46,394 nucleotides of DNA from an uncultured Vampirovibrio sp. (GCA_910577395.1 CAJTLG010000013.1:1-46394), one strand, 5' to 3'; shown: positions 21,756 to 29,905, numbered from the stretch's first letter. Program-made: numbers and translations. Notes: generated by a model from the sequence alone, not told the origin.

Positions 21756-24089
21756 CTATGCCTTTTGCACCCTCTTCATAAAAAGTTCTATAAAACTTTC
21801 TATATCAACAGGTTTGCCGTAAAGGAACCCTTGGGCTATTTTACAGCCAATATTTCTCAAGAATTCAGCCTGTTCCTCTGTTTCAATACCTTCGGCAATT
21901 GTTACCATATTAAGTTTATTTGCCATTTCAATTATGCTTTTAGTAACAATTTGACCTTTGGTATCTTCAATAGTATCCTTAATAAATCCTCTGTCAAGTT
22001 TTAGGATATCAATAGGCAGATTTCTCAACATATTTAAAGAAGAATACCCTGTACCAAAATCATCCATTGAAACAATAAATCCTAACTCTTTTAATGTATG
22101 TATTGTTTCTTCAAAACGCTTTTCATTATTAAAACAAGCAGTTTCCGTTAATTCTAATTCCAAATATTTTGGGTCTATTCCGTATTTTCTTGTAAGCAGG
22201 ATTAATTCATCAATAAATTTATCGTTTTCCATATGTATTCTTGATACGTTAACAGAAATCGGGAATAGTTTTGCGCCTTCCTTTTTTCTTGCGGATAAAA
22301 ATTCACAAGCTTGCCTCCAGACACATTTATCCAATTCGGTTACAAAACCGTTCTTTTCAAAAAGAGGGATAAAATTCATAGGCGGTATTAACCCTTTTTC
22401 AGGGTGTATCCATCTAACTAAAGCCTCTGCTCCTGCAAGCTCTTTAGTTTGAAGGTAAAATTTTGGCTGCAGGTACATATGGAAATGATTTGCCTCAAGT
22501 GCCTGATGCATTTCATCTTCAATAGTTTTTTCCTGCAGGATTTGCGCCCTTAAATTGTCATCATAAAATTTGCAGGCGGTTTTGATATCATCGCCTATGC
22601 TGCGTTTTGCAATGTTTGCCCTTTCGCACATTTGGTCAATTGAGATTGTTGTATCATTAATCAAATATATTCCAAAAGATAATTTAAGCTTTGAATTTAA
22701 AAGGATACCTGTGTCTTTTGCAATCTTTTGCATTGATTCTTTATTATAAATTGCAATATCATCAAGCATTTTGTCTATAAAGTATTTAACAATAAACTCT
22801 TCGCGCTCATATTCATAAAGCACTAAAAATGTTGAAGCGTGGTCCCTTGCACAGGTGCCGTATTGCGATAAATTATTGTCTAACAGATTACTAAAATCTT
22901 TTAATATTTTATCGGCATTTTCAACGCCAAAAAGTTCATTTATGGCTTTAAACTTTGTTATTTCGGCGCTAATCATTGCATATTTTTTATTGGGGTTATT
23001 ATCAATTAAATCCCTTGCCTTCATTAGAAATTTATTTTTATTATCATGGCCCGTAACTTTATCGGTAAAGGCAATATCATATACAATTTCTTCATGGCGT
23101 CTTAAAAGATTATTGCTGTAATACAAAAGAACAAGCAATAAAATACTTACAAATACAACAATCATAATAAGACCGGTTAAAAGTTTATCTATATGGAGCA
23201 TTAAAACATTAAGCGGTATCATTGTCATTACATAACGCCCCGGATTATCAATCATTGCAAAAGAGGCTATATATTTCTGTCCGTTATATCTAAATGCAAA
23301 TGTACCAAAATCTTCTTCTGCTAAATATCCTAAAATTTCTTCTTTAGTATGGTTGATAAATTTTATATTACGGTTAAAGAAATTTTTTGTATTATCCCTG
23401 TCCCTTAAGGGTTTTATTAAGAAATTTCCTTCTTTGTCTATAATATATGAAAAGCCTTGTTTATTATAGTTATTAAATCCTAAGATTTTCATATATTCAT
23501 CGGCATAAACCTGCGCGCCTAAAACGCCGCTTATTTTACCGTCTTTACCATGAACCGGAACGCCGAATTCATTTACATATTTTTGCGGCATATCATCACT
23601 CAGTTTTGTTTCGGCAAAAACGGATGTACCTGATATTGCCCTTAAAAAGCGCTCATCCTTTGACCAATCAGTGGATTGCAGTCTTCCTGTGTCTTTTTGA
23701 AATCTTATGGTTTTTCCGTTTGGATAAGCGAAAACAAGCCTGTGAAAATCATAGTCTGCAATATGCCCAACAAGGAAATTTGAAATTTCTTCATCACTGT
23801 ATTGTTGTGCACCGGCTGCAAGCTTTGCGGATAGGGTATTTAACTCACTTACGGATGTTGCAATTCTGCCCCTTAAATTTGAAGCTGTTTGCATAACGCT
23901 TTGTTCCAGATATTTTTTAGCTGAATTGCGCTCTTTTGTTAAAATATGGTTTACAAAAATTATTGCAAGCAAAACCATAGCAATGGTGATAATTTTTACT
24001 GCTGCATATATTTTAACTATCTTTTCTTCTTTTTGTTTATAAAATTCTAAACTGAACAAATATAATCTCCTATAGGTATATACTTCCAT
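21756..24089 (-). CDS. Membrane c-di-GMP phosphodiesterase (dCache-degenerate GGDEF-EAL), 777 aa
   Basis: The protein has a helix at about residues 23-46, a periplasmic dCache-like sensor, and a second helix at about 290-315. The GGDEF-like domain that follows has its signature replaced (CARDHASTF where R-x-GGDEF is expected), so cyclase activity is unlikely. The EAL domain keeps its catalytic set: EALVRW, NVSRIHMEN, ELTETACF, MDDFGTGYSSL, ILKLDRGFI and IAEGIETEEQA. It therefore probably degrades c-di-GMP under control of an external ligand and of the inactive GGDEF part. The open frame runs back to 24218, but MEVYTYRRLY from ATG 24089 follows an AAAAAAGGT ribosome site. Before the transposon arrived it lay about 24 bp from the convergent WG gene. 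Confidence 0.9.
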   Translation of the reverse strand: MEVYTYRRLYLFSLEFYKQKEEKIVKIYAAVKIITIAMVLLAIIFVNHILTKERNSAKKYLEQSVMQTASNLRGRIATSVSELNTLSAKLAAGAQQYSDEEISNFLVGHIADYDFHRLVFAYPNGKTIRFQKDTGRLQSTDWSKDERFLRAISGTSVFAETKLSDDMPQKYVNEFGVPVHGKDGKISGVLGAQVYADEYMKILGFNNYNKQGFSYIIDKEGNFLIKPLRDRDNTKNFFNRNIKFINHTKEEILGYLAEEDFGTFAFRYNGQKYIASFAMIDNPGRYVMTMIPLNVLMLHIDKLLTGLIMIVVFVSILLLVLLYYSNNLLRRHEEIVYDIAFTDKVTGHDNKNKFLMKARDLIDNNPNKKYAMISAEITKFKAINELFGVENADKILKDFSNLLDNNLSQYGTCARDHASTFLVLYEYEREEFIVKYFIDKMLDDIAIYNKESMQKIAKDTGILLNSKLKLSFGIYLINDTTISIDQMCERANIAKRSIGDDIKTACKFYDDNLRAQILQEKTIEDEMHQALEANHFHMYLQPKFYLQTKELAGAEALVRWIHPEKGLIPPMNFIPLFEKNGFVTELDKCVWRQACEFLSARKKEGAKLFPISVNVSRIHMENDKFIDELILLTRKYGIDPKYLELELTETACFNNEKRFEETIHTLKELGFIVSMDDFGTGYSSLNMLRNLPIDILKLDRGFIKDTIEDTKGQIVTKSIIEMANKLNMVTIAEGIETEEQAEFLRNIGCKIAQGFLYGKPVDIESFIELFMKRVQKA

Positions 24090-24253
24090 AATACCTTTTT
24101 TGACAGCTTTAGGCAAACACTCTGCTGTATATGGTGGAGAATGTGCAATTTTATATGGTAGAGCAGCGGGTACTTTGCGACCCTTGGTTTCAAATGTGCG
24201 AATGCACAAAATATACAAAGGTTTAGCATTATTGAATTTTAATGGTGGTCATT
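24090..24253. other. Leader region of the EAL gene with tRNA-like words
   Basis: No convincing gene. It includes GGTAGAGCAGCGGG, which looks like part of a tRNA D-arm and anticodon arm, and a small GTGC-GAAT-GCAC palindrome. No full cloverleaf can be drawn. Confidence 0.3.
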
Positions 24254-24273
24254 ATGGGAATGCAATCGAACTC
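24251..24273. repeat. Left imperfect direct repeat flanking the DUF2971 cassette
   Basis: ATTATGGGAA and TCGAACTC, separated by 5 nt (TGCAA). It matches 25439-25456 (ATAATGGGAATCGAACTC) with one mismatch and the 5-nt gap. The TCGAACTC part resembles the T-arm of tmRNA and tRNA genes. Confidence 0.45.
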
Positions 24274-24364
24274 TAAAGAAAAAATTAAAAGAGTTTTAGT
24301 TGAAATGTTTAAAAACTATTCTGAAATTGATTTTAATTCCATAAAAATTTATAAAAACATTTAA
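24254..24364 (+). CDS. Possible small protein, 36 aa
   Basis: The frame MGMQSNSKEKIKRVLVEMFK continues to a TAA at 24362 and looks like a short amphipathic helix plus tail. No ribosome site or known family is visible, and its start overlaps the left direct repeat. It may be real, a gene remnant or chance. Confidence 0.25.
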   Translation: MGMQSNSKEKIKRVLVEMFKNYSEIDFNSIKIYKNI

Positions 24365-24404
24365 TATTTATTTAATTTGTTCAATTTTATTTTATGATTT
24401 TTAT

Positions 24405-24479
24405 ATGAAAAAAGAAATCACATTCAATGTAAGTATTGCTGACGAAGAATATAGAAGAAAAACACTTGGAAGCCAATAA
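24405..24479 (+). CDS. Possible leader peptide or gene remnant, 24 aa
   Basis: The frame MKKEITFNVSIADEEYRRKT continues GSQ-like to TAA 24477-24479, 14 nt before the DUF2971 start. The composition is protein-like. It could be the truncated start of a larger gene or an upstream coupled peptide. Evidence is limited to the frame and its position. Confidence 0.3.
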   Translation: MKKEITFNVSIADEEYRRKTLGSQ

Positions 24480-24493
24480 TAAGGAGCGTAATA

Positions 24494-25432
24494 TTGTATA
24501 GTTATACAGAACCTAAAATGTTTGATTGGATGTATTGTTTTAATGAAAACGGTGAAATAAATACTTATTGCTGTGTTGTAGGTTCAGGTTCTGGAGTTAC
24601 CCCACCTACATCAAAAGAACCCTCTAAATTATATCATTATACAAGTCTGGATTCTTTTTGCAAGATTGTTTCTACAAAAAAGATGTATTTGACATCTTTG
24701 TTTAATATGAATGATACTAAAGAAGTAATTTGGTTTTATAGATTATTAAATTCGCAAATTGCTCAATTGCATTTGTCGCAAGATAAAATTGCAAATGCAG
24801 TAAGGGCGATTACAAGAATAAATTTACAAGATGCTTATTCTGTCTGTTTTACAACACTAAAAGATAAAAACGGAAAATGGGATACTTATGGTGTAAAACA
24901 CACAGGTGTGTGTTTTGAAATAAATCCAAAAATTTTACCCATTACAAGAGATTTACCAATGAGAGATTCTGAAGGTTCAATATGTCTGTATACTTGTGCT
25001 TTTTTGAAAGTCAATTATAACCAGAATATTCAGAAAAAGACAATTAAAGATATTTTAAAGTTAGCAATAAAAGATAAAAATAATTTCTTTAATTATGCTA
25101 ATTACTTATCAAAAGTAGCTTACACTTGTAAAAATCCTTCCTACAGCGATGAAAATGAATGGAGAATCCTATATACTCCTCTTTGTAAAAATCCTACACA
25201 AAAAATTGAAATTTTAGATAATAAAGAATTTAAAATTTCAAGCATAAAGTCTCATATAAAAAATGGCAAACCTAGTCAATATTGTGAAATTCCAATTTTA
25301 GATGGTTTTATTACAAAAGTTATTATCGGTTCTAAATGCACTGCAACTATTAACGATATAAAAACATTATTAAATAATTCACAATACAATACGACCGAAC
25401 ACCCGATTATAATTGAAAAATCAAAAATTTAG
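24494..25432 (+). CDS. DUF2971 (Abi-like) protein, 312 aa
   Basis: The DUF2971 pattern is visible: LYHYTSLDSFCKIVSTKKMY, then LFNMNDTKEVIWFY, YSVCFTTLKDKNGKWDTYG, GVCFEI, and the C-terminal DENEWRILY. Members are scattered in genomic and phage-defence islands and are often called Abi-like, but the biochemical activity is not known to me. The start is a TTG at 24494, chosen because a strong AAGGAG site sits 7 nt before it. The gene is Cys- and Tyr-rich and lies between two tmRNA-T-arm-like direct repeats beside the tmRNA gene, so it is probably an inserted cassette. A terminator follows at 25459. Confidence 0.8.
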   Translation: MYSYTEPKMFDWMYCFNENGEINTYCCVVGSGSGVTPPTSKEPSKLYHYTSLDSFCKIVSTKKMYLTSLFNMNDTKEVIWFYRLLNSQIAQLHLSQDKIANAVRAITRINLQDAYSVCFTTLKDKNGKWDTYGVKHTGVCFEINPKILPITRDLPMRDSEGSICLYTCAFLKVNYNQNIQKKTIKDILKLAIKDKNNFFNYANYLSKVAYTCKNPSYSDENEWRILYTPLCKNPTQKIEILDNKEFKISSIKSHIKNGKPSQYCEIPILDGFITKVIIGSKCTATINDIKTLLNNSQYNTTEHPIIIEKSKI

Positions 25433-25438
25433 TAACAG

Positions 25439-25456
25439 ATAATGGGAATCGAACTC
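25439..25456. repeat. Right imperfect direct repeat flanking the DUF2971 cassette
   Basis: ATAATGGGAATCGAACTC, matching 24251-24273 as described there. It also resembles the tmRNA 3' end at 25581-25605 in layout (GAT..GGG..TCGAAC). Confidence 0.45.
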
Positions 25457-25458
25457 AC

Positions 25459-25488
25459 AAAACCCTTAATTTATAAGGGTTTTAATTT
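25459..25488 (+). terminator. Terminator after the DUF2971 gene
   Basis: A perfect 10-bp stem AAAACCCTTA / TAAGGGTTTT (25459-25468, 25474-25483) with a 5-nt loop, followed by a T-rich run. Confidence 0.75.
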
Positions 25489-25529
25489 TGTATGAAAATT
25501 TTTAAAAATATAAATAAAAATATCGAACT

Positions 25530-25560
25530 CTGAAAATCCGCTTTACTAAACAGTTTTCAG
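25530..25560 (-). terminator. Probable tmRNA terminator
   Basis: In the tmRNA direction, CTGAAAA and TTTTCAG (7 bp) flank a 17-nt loop starting 18 nt after the mature 3' end, followed by a T-rich stretch. Confidence 0.45.
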
Positions 25561-25577
25561 GTTTAATATAAATAATC

Positions 25578-25981
25578 TGGAGATGGCGGGTTTCGAACCC
25601 GCGTCCAAAATGACGCCAAATAAACTTCTACGTGCGTAGGCTATTTTTAATCTCGGCAAATTTAAGGAAAATACCCGTAAACCTAAAAATCTGCCAAAGC
25701 CTTTTTTAAAAGGAAAAGCTAACCTTCAAGGTTAAAATCTTGACGTGCTTGACCTAAAATCACACGCTGTACTTGCATAATGGACCCTATAAACCGGCAA
25801 GTTGGGCTTATAGAGTGGCTAACCTAATCTTCTTAGGCAGCTTTTAGTGCTCTTGCACCAAAAGCATTTCTAGCATCAACAACGTTATTAGCGTTTAATT
25901 TAGTTGCTTTTTTGTACCGGAACTGCCTCCGGACACGCAGCCTAGATGACATAAACACCCTGTCAAATCCAAAACATCCCC
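25578..25981 (-). ncRNA. ssrA: tmRNA (transfer-messenger RNA), 404 nt
   Basis: tmRNA rescues stalled ribosomes with SmpB and adds a degradation tag. The tRNA-like half is clear: 5' GGGGATG (25981-25975) pairs with 3' CATCTCC, the discriminator is A at 25578, and the T-arm GCGGGTTTCGAACCCGC is perfect. CCA is not encoded. The tag frame runs from GCT (25892) to TAA (25833-25835) and encodes ANNVVDARNAFGARALKAA, 19 residues. The ANN start is shared with cyanobacterial tags and the hydrophobic AA end is the protease signal. The exact resume codon is inferred from tag layout. It is a standard single-piece tmRNA, not the permuted two-piece form. A strong promoter lies at 26027-26054. Confidence 0.95.
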
Positions 25982-26026
25982 ATATTAAAATTTCAAAGTT
26001 CAAAATCTAAAAGCATTGTATCAACC

Positions 26027-26054
26027 ATTATACCACACTATACCCGCTTTTCAA
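26027..26054 (-). promoter_or_regulatory. ssrA promoter
   Basis: On the reverse strand, TTGAAA (26054-26049), a 16-bp spacer and a perfect TATAAT (26032-26027). The transcript would start about 40 nt before the mature tmRNA 5' end, so 5' processing is expected. Confidence 0.75.
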
Positions 26055-26117
26055 GAGGAAATTTCTGGAATGACAGTCCTATACATAAATTCGACTGTAT
26101 TTCATAATCGGAATATT

Positions 26118-26327
26118 ATGGATAAATTTTTAATCGGAAATAAAATAAGGAAATTGCGGGGCAAAAAAACACTTTCAGAATTTGCAAAATTGTGTAATGT
26201 TTCTGCAAAAACGATATCAAATATAGAAAATGGTAAGAATAAATTCAGAATTGAAACTTTTTTAAAAATAGCTCTGGGTCTTAAAATGACACCAAAAGAC
26301 TTATTTGACCATATTTTAAAGGATTAA
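26118..26327 (+). CDS. Small XRE-family regulator, 69 aa
   Basis: A single helix-turn-helix domain: IGNKIRKLRGKKTLSEFAKL then NVSAKTISNIENGKNKFRIE, ending in a short helix (TPKDLFDHIL). The frame extends upstream through a TTG at 26016, but that start would fall in the ssrA promoter. ATG 26118 gives a compact, family-typical protein. It is divergent from ssrA and convergent with the MNT gene, and the two stop codons share the TTAA at 26324-26327. It might control the neighbouring HEPN/MNT pair, but those genes appear to be transcribed from pheA, so this is open. Confidence 0.82.
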   Translation: MDKFLIGNKIRKLRGKKTLSEFAKLCNVSAKTISNIENGKNKFRIETFLKIALGLKMTPKDLFDHILKD

Positions 26328-26665
26328 TATTTCTCATAAAACATCTTTCCGTCTCTGTCTATGCTTGCCTTCATCCCTTCATGGCTTAAATGATTATAAT
26401 CCGTAACATCAAACATATACGGTGTTTCAAGCTCATCCAGTTCTGCCTCTATCCTTAAATCATACGCGCTTTTACCGCTTTTTTCATCTATCCATACCGC
26501 AAAATCTATATCAGAGCCGTTTTTATAATTTCCCTTTGCGCGCGAACCGTATATTAAAACCTTCTCTATTTCAGGCTTTGATTCAAAATATTCAATCAGC
26601 TCTTTCACTGTTCTATCCGACAGCCCGAATTTCAGGCCAAAACCGGGTTTAAAATCATTCATCAA
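26324..26665 (-). CDS. MNT-type nucleotidyltransferase (antitoxin of the HEPN/MNT pair), 113 aa
   Basis: The minimal nucleotidyltransferase signature is exact: VLIYGSRAKGNYKNGSDIDF, with Gly40-Ser41 and metal-binding Asp52 and Asp54. The length and order match HI0073-type proteins that sit beside HI0074-type HEPN proteins. In studied relatives the MNT protein blocks the HEPN RNase, in some cases by adding AMP groups to it. Its start overlaps the end of the HEPN gene by 11 nt, so translation is coupled. A leader of about 15 residues with a GFGLKFGL repeat precedes the first helix. Confidence 0.9.
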   Translation of the reverse strand: MMNDFKPGFGLKFGLSDRTVKELIEYFESKPEIEKVLIYGSRAKGNYKNGSDIDFAVWIDEKSGKSAYDLRIEAELDELETPYMFDVTDYNHLSHEGMKASIDRDGKMFYEKY

Positions 26666-27053
26666 AACCTCTTATTTGCTCTCTAAACCGGCACAATTCT
26701 TTAAAGTATTCTTTGCTGATTTTTTCTAAAACCTTGTCAATCTTATCCATATTGTATTCATGGCTTGTTGCATTCCTGTCTTTCAGCATATCAATCCAGA
26801 TTTGCCCGTTTTCAATAGTGCCTTTGTTGAAGGCCTCTTTAATTGCTTCTTTTGGATAGGATACTTCAATTCCTTTTATATTAAGATAATCCTTTAAAAC
26901 CTTCCACCCGAGCTCAAAACACACTTCAAAAGATTGCACCAACGCCATATGATAAACAACATTGCATTTATCGCTATTATAAGCATTTACGGTACTTTGA
27001 AAAATCTCATACGCCTTTGTAAAATTTTCAATCCGCTCTTTTAACCTGCTCAT
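26655..27053 (-). CDS. HEPN-domain protein (HI0074 family, probable RNase toxin), 132 aa
   Basis: A four-helix HEPN protein of the nucleotidyltransferase-substrate-binding type. It has the catalytic Rx4H motif RNATSH (Arg93-His98) preceded by WIDMLKD. In HEPN/MNT toxin-antitoxin systems this motif cuts RNA. The conserved QSFEVCFELGWKVLKDYL helix is the family's best-known stretch. It lies first, with the antitoxin gene overlapping downstream. The ATG is only 6 nt after the pheA stop, with an AAGG site, so the pair is likely co-transcribed with pheA. It is intact, with no sign of decay. Confidence 0.9.
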   Translation of the reverse strand: MSRLKERIENFTKAYEIFQSTVNAYNSDKCNVVYHMALVQSFEVCFELGWKVLKDYLNIKGIEVSYPKEAIKEAFNKGTIENGQIWIDMLKDRNATSHEYNMDKIDKVLEKISKEYFKELCRFREQIRGFDE

Positions 27054-27059
27054 AACCTT

Positions 27060-27893
27060 CTACACCTCTCCATAGCTGCCAAGCAGTCTGTAGAATTCGC
27101 ATTTTTTCCTTATATCTTCAAGCGTATGCCCTATTTCATCATACCCTTTATCAATATCCGCAAAGAAAATATACTCACCAAAAACCTTCTTAGAAGGGCG
27201 GCTTTCAAGGTATATCATATTTAAATTATGTTTATAAAAAATCTCTAAAACCTTTAACAGACTGCCGCTTTCATTTTTGCAAGAAAAAGCAATTGATGTC
27301 CTTTGTGGTTTTACAATTTTTAAATCTTCCTTAGATAGCAGTATAAAGCGGGTTTTATTGTCTTTTACATCATTTATGTTTCTGTCCAAAATCTTTTTAT
27401 CATACAATTTTGCACAAAATTCGTTTGCAATAGAGGCCCAGGTTTCATCCTTCCCATCCAACATGCTTGTGGCGGCTGAAGTTGAGCTTGCGCTTACGAC
27501 ATTAATATTTTTTCTAAAATTATTTGCAATATAGGTCTGGCACTGGGAAAGGGCCTGCGGCATAGAAACAATATTTTCAATATCTTCTTTTTTGCCTTTT
27601 GAAATTAAACAATGCGAAATCGGAATGGTAAGCTCTGCGCGGATTTTCAGGTTTTCATCGGTTGTTATCAGCTTATCAATGGTTTCTCTTACAATTCCCT
27701 CTATAGAATTTTCTATAGGTAAAACCGCAATTGCATTTTCTTCTCTGTCAATTTGCTGGATTACCTTTGTGATTGTAGAAATGTCCTCTGCACGCAGCTT
27801 TAGCCCCAGATTTTCTTTAAAGGTTTCCATTGCAATTTGCGAATATGACCCGGATGGCCCCAAATATAGTATTTTTTTGATAAAATTATCCAT
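27060..27893 (-). CDS. pheA: Prephenate dehydratase, 277 aa
   Basis: It converts prephenate to phenylpyruvate in phenylalanine synthesis. The catalytic domain shows LGPSGSYSQIA at the N-terminus, VLPIENSIEGIV and the essential TRF motif in NKTRFILLS (about 179). A C-terminal ACT domain has the phenylalanine-binding ESGSLLKVL and YLESRPSKK (GALV- and ESRP-like elements), so feedback inhibition is expected. This is the free-standing form, without chorismate mutase. A TAAAAT box (reverse, 27905-27900) is 6 nt before the ATG, hinting at a leaderless mRNA. It is divergent from the hexomutase gene and followed at 6 nt by the HEPN toxin gene. Confidence 0.95.
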   Translation of the reverse strand: MDNFIKKILYLGPSGSYSQIAMETFKENLGLKLRAEDISTITKVIQQIDREENAIAVLPIENSIEGIVRETIDKLITTDENLKIRAELTIPISHCLISKGKKEDIENIVSMPQALSQCQTYIANNFRKNINVVSASSTSAATSMLDGKDETWASIANEFCAKLYDKKILDRNINDVKDNKTRFILLSKEDLKIVKPQRTSIAFSCKNESGSLLKVLEIFYKHNLNMIYLESRPSKKVFGEYIFFADIDKGYDEIGHTLEDIRKKCEFYRLLGSYGEV

Positions 27894-27922
27894 ATAATAA
27901 TTTTAATACGATTAAGGTGAAT

Positions 27923-29308
27923 ATGGCAACAAGGGAAATTCAATTCGGTACAGACGGCTTTCGGGGCATTATAGCGGACGATTTCACATTTGATAATGTT
28001 GAAAGGATTACAAATGCAATAGGGGCCTACGTTTTAGGGGCTTATGAGGGCAAAACTCTTCTTATTGGCTATGACCCAAGGTTTATGGCGGATAAATTTG
28101 CGGAATTTGCGGCAGATATCCTTTCCCGCCTTGGTTTTAGGGTGTTATTAAGTTCTAAAGTTGTACCCACCCCCGTGCTTGCATATGCCGCCATGACTGA
28201 GGCGGAAAGTGCCGGTGCTATTATGTTTACAGCCTCCCACAACCCGAAAGAATACCTTGGGATTAAATTTATACCAAACTACGGGGGGCCTGCAACAAAA
28301 GAAATCACAGATAAAATTGTATCTTTAATAGATACAAAAGTGCCTGATACCAAGGCTTTAGGGGAAATTATCAAAACTGATTTCTCGGCCCCCTATTTTG
28401 AACATCTTGAAAAAATCATTGATTTTAATTTAATCGGGCAGGGCGGCGTAAAACTTATCTATGACGGGCTTTTCAGCGCATCTGTCGGTTATTTTGATAA
28501 GCTTTTAGAAAAGCATAATATACCGTTTGAAGGTGTAAACCTGCACCATGACCCGAATTTCGGGGGCGGCTTGCCGGAACCTAAGGCAAAATTTATGAAA
28601 TACCATAAACAGGGGTTTTTGACGGTTGCAAATGACGGAGATGCAGACAGATACGGGATTTTGGATGAAAATGGCGAATACATAAGCCCAAACATTATAT
28701 TGGCGATTTTACTAAAATATCTGAACTCTAAAGGTTTAAAGGGTAAAATGGTGAAAACTGTTGGTGTAAGCGGGATTGTGGATATTGTAGCTGAAAAGTT
28801 GGGCATTGAAACAATTACAACGGCTGTCGGGTTTAAATGGCTTTCAGAAGCTATGAGGAAAACCCCTGCAATCCTTGCAGGAGAAGACTCCGGCGGTTTA
28901 AGCACAGGGCTTCATATCCCTGAAAAAGACGGTATATTTGCTAATCTATTGATTTTAGAGGCTGTTTGCGCCTTAAAGAAGCCGCTTTTTGAACTTAAAA
29001 AAGAAATTTTGGAATTTGCAGGGCAGGAATTTTTTCAGGATAGGGTGGATATAAAATTAAAATCTGACGAAGAAAAAAATGCTGTTATGGAAAAATTTGC
29101 AAAATTCAATAATATTGCGGATTTTTGGGTATTTGAAACGATAAAAACTGACGGGGTTAAGTTCTTGTTAGAAAATAAAAATTCAAATTCTACAGGCTGG
29201 GTCTTAATGCGAAAATCAGGCACAGAGCCGCTTTTAAGATTTTATATTGAAACTTCAAACACTGATGATATAGAAAAAATTAAAGATTTTATTAACGCAA
29301 ACATTTAA
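27923..29308 (+). CDS. Phosphoglucomutase/phosphomannomutase family protein, 461 aa
   Basis: This alpha-D-phosphohexomutase interconverts sugar 1- and 6-phosphates for cell-wall or storage-sugar synthesis. All four loops are present: TASHNP with phospho-Ser105, metal-binding NDGDADRYG, sugar-binding GEDSGGLS, and phosphate-binding RKSGTEPLLRFYIE near the C-terminus. GTDGFRGIIADDF opens the protein. Length and motifs fit the bacterial PGM/PMM group; choosing between glucose, mannose and glucosamine is not possible by eye. The frame could start at a GTG at 27917, but that GTG is part of the AAGGTG ribosome site, so ATG 27923 is used. The gene is monocistronic and divergent from pheA. Confidence 0.93.
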   Translation: MATREIQFGTDGFRGIIADDFTFDNVERITNAIGAYVLGAYEGKTLLIGYDPRFMADKFAEFAADILSRLGFRVLLSSKVVPTPVLAYAAMTEAESAGAIMFTASHNPKEYLGIKFIPNYGGPATKEITDKIVSLIDTKVPDTKALGEIIKTDFSAPYFEHLEKIIDFNLIGQGGVKLIYDGLFSASVGYFDKLLEKHNIPFEGVNLHHDPNFGGGLPEPKAKFMKYHKQGFLTVANDGDADRYGILDENGEYISPNIILAILLKYLNSKGLKGKMVKTVGVSGIVDIVAEKLGIETITTAVGFKWLSEAMRKTPAILAGEDSGGLSTGLHIPEKDGIFANLLILEAVCALKKPLFELKKEILEFAGQEFFQDRVDIKLKSDEEKNAVMEKFAKFNNIADFWVFETIKTDGVKFLLENKNSNSTGWVLMRKSGTEPLLRFYIETSNTDDIEKIKDFINANI

Positions 29309-29905
29309 TGGCGCCATATAGCCTCGCAGACTGCAGCTTTACAGGTATTTTTCCCGTTTAACCCAACAAGGGCGGGACTATACAGGGTGTTAATGATTTA
29401 TTAGTTTGGTTTTTTCCTTCCCACACAAGGCTTTCACTTGTTTTTCTGTCATTATTTTGCCTGATTTGCCATAAATAGGCTCCGGCACTGTATCCCAAGC
29501 GTGTAAAAACGGGGAAAGTGTTGCTAAATCATACTTTCGTGGCTCTCTTGTAATGGGGGGTATTTTGGTAAAAAGACCATTAAAGAGTCGTGAGGGCGGA
29601 GGAAGTTAAATTGCGAAACACAAAAGACGACGTATTGCGTCTTTGTCCAAAATATCCCGAAATGCAAAGAGAAATTTTTGCTCAAACGGCTTTCAAATAC
29701 AAGTTAAACCCAATAATAGCATATCTTGCACCTTTATATGACCCTACAATTCCTTGCGGTTCCGCCATTTCTCTCGTTTCATACTCCTCTGCCCCATACC
29801 CTGCCTGCTATACAACCCTTTTTTCCAAAAATCAAACTGCATAGAGTATACTCCAAGCTAACCCGTTTTTCACACAAGTGCCCTAACATATGGTAAGGAA
29901 ATATA
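29309..29905. other. Anomalous intergenic stretch with short coding-like frames on both strands
   Basis: About 600 bp, visibly richer in G+C than its neighbours. On the reverse strand a start-less frame of about 70 codons ends near 29389. It reads ITREPRKYDLATLSPFLHAW and later GKSGKIMTEKQVKALCGKEK. On the forward strand a 77-codon frame with a good ribosome site lies at 29611-29844. Neither matches a family I know. It could be the debris of a transferred element. Confidence 0.35.
29611..29844 (+). CDS. Possible small protein with TTG start, 77 aa
   Basis: A strong GGAGG site (29598-29602) sits 8 nt before a TTG. The frame reads NTKDDVLRLCPKYPEMQREI and on through FAQTAFKYKLNPIIAYL. The second half is Ser/Pro/Tyr-rich and less protein-like. 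No family is recognised. A GTG at 29590 is the alternative start. It stands alone in an anomalous stretch, so it could be a remnant. Confidence 0.3.
   Translation: MRNTKDDVLRLCPKYPEMQREIFAQTAFKYKLNPIIAYLAPLYDPTIPCGSAISLVSYSSAPYPACYTTLFSKNQTA

Noticed and set aside
24120..24215. tRNA-like words GGTAGAGCAGCGGG...GTGCGAATGCAC
   Set aside because: No 7-bp acceptor, no intact D-arm and no TTCGA loop can be placed; at most a decayed relic.
24090..24218. Upstream extension of the EAL protein
   Set aside because: The extra 43 residues precede a good ribosome site and ATG and contain tRNA-like translated words.
26016..26117. Upstream extension of the 69-aa XRE protein from a TTG
   Set aside because: It would overlap the ssrA promoter and adds no domain; ATG 26118 fits the family.
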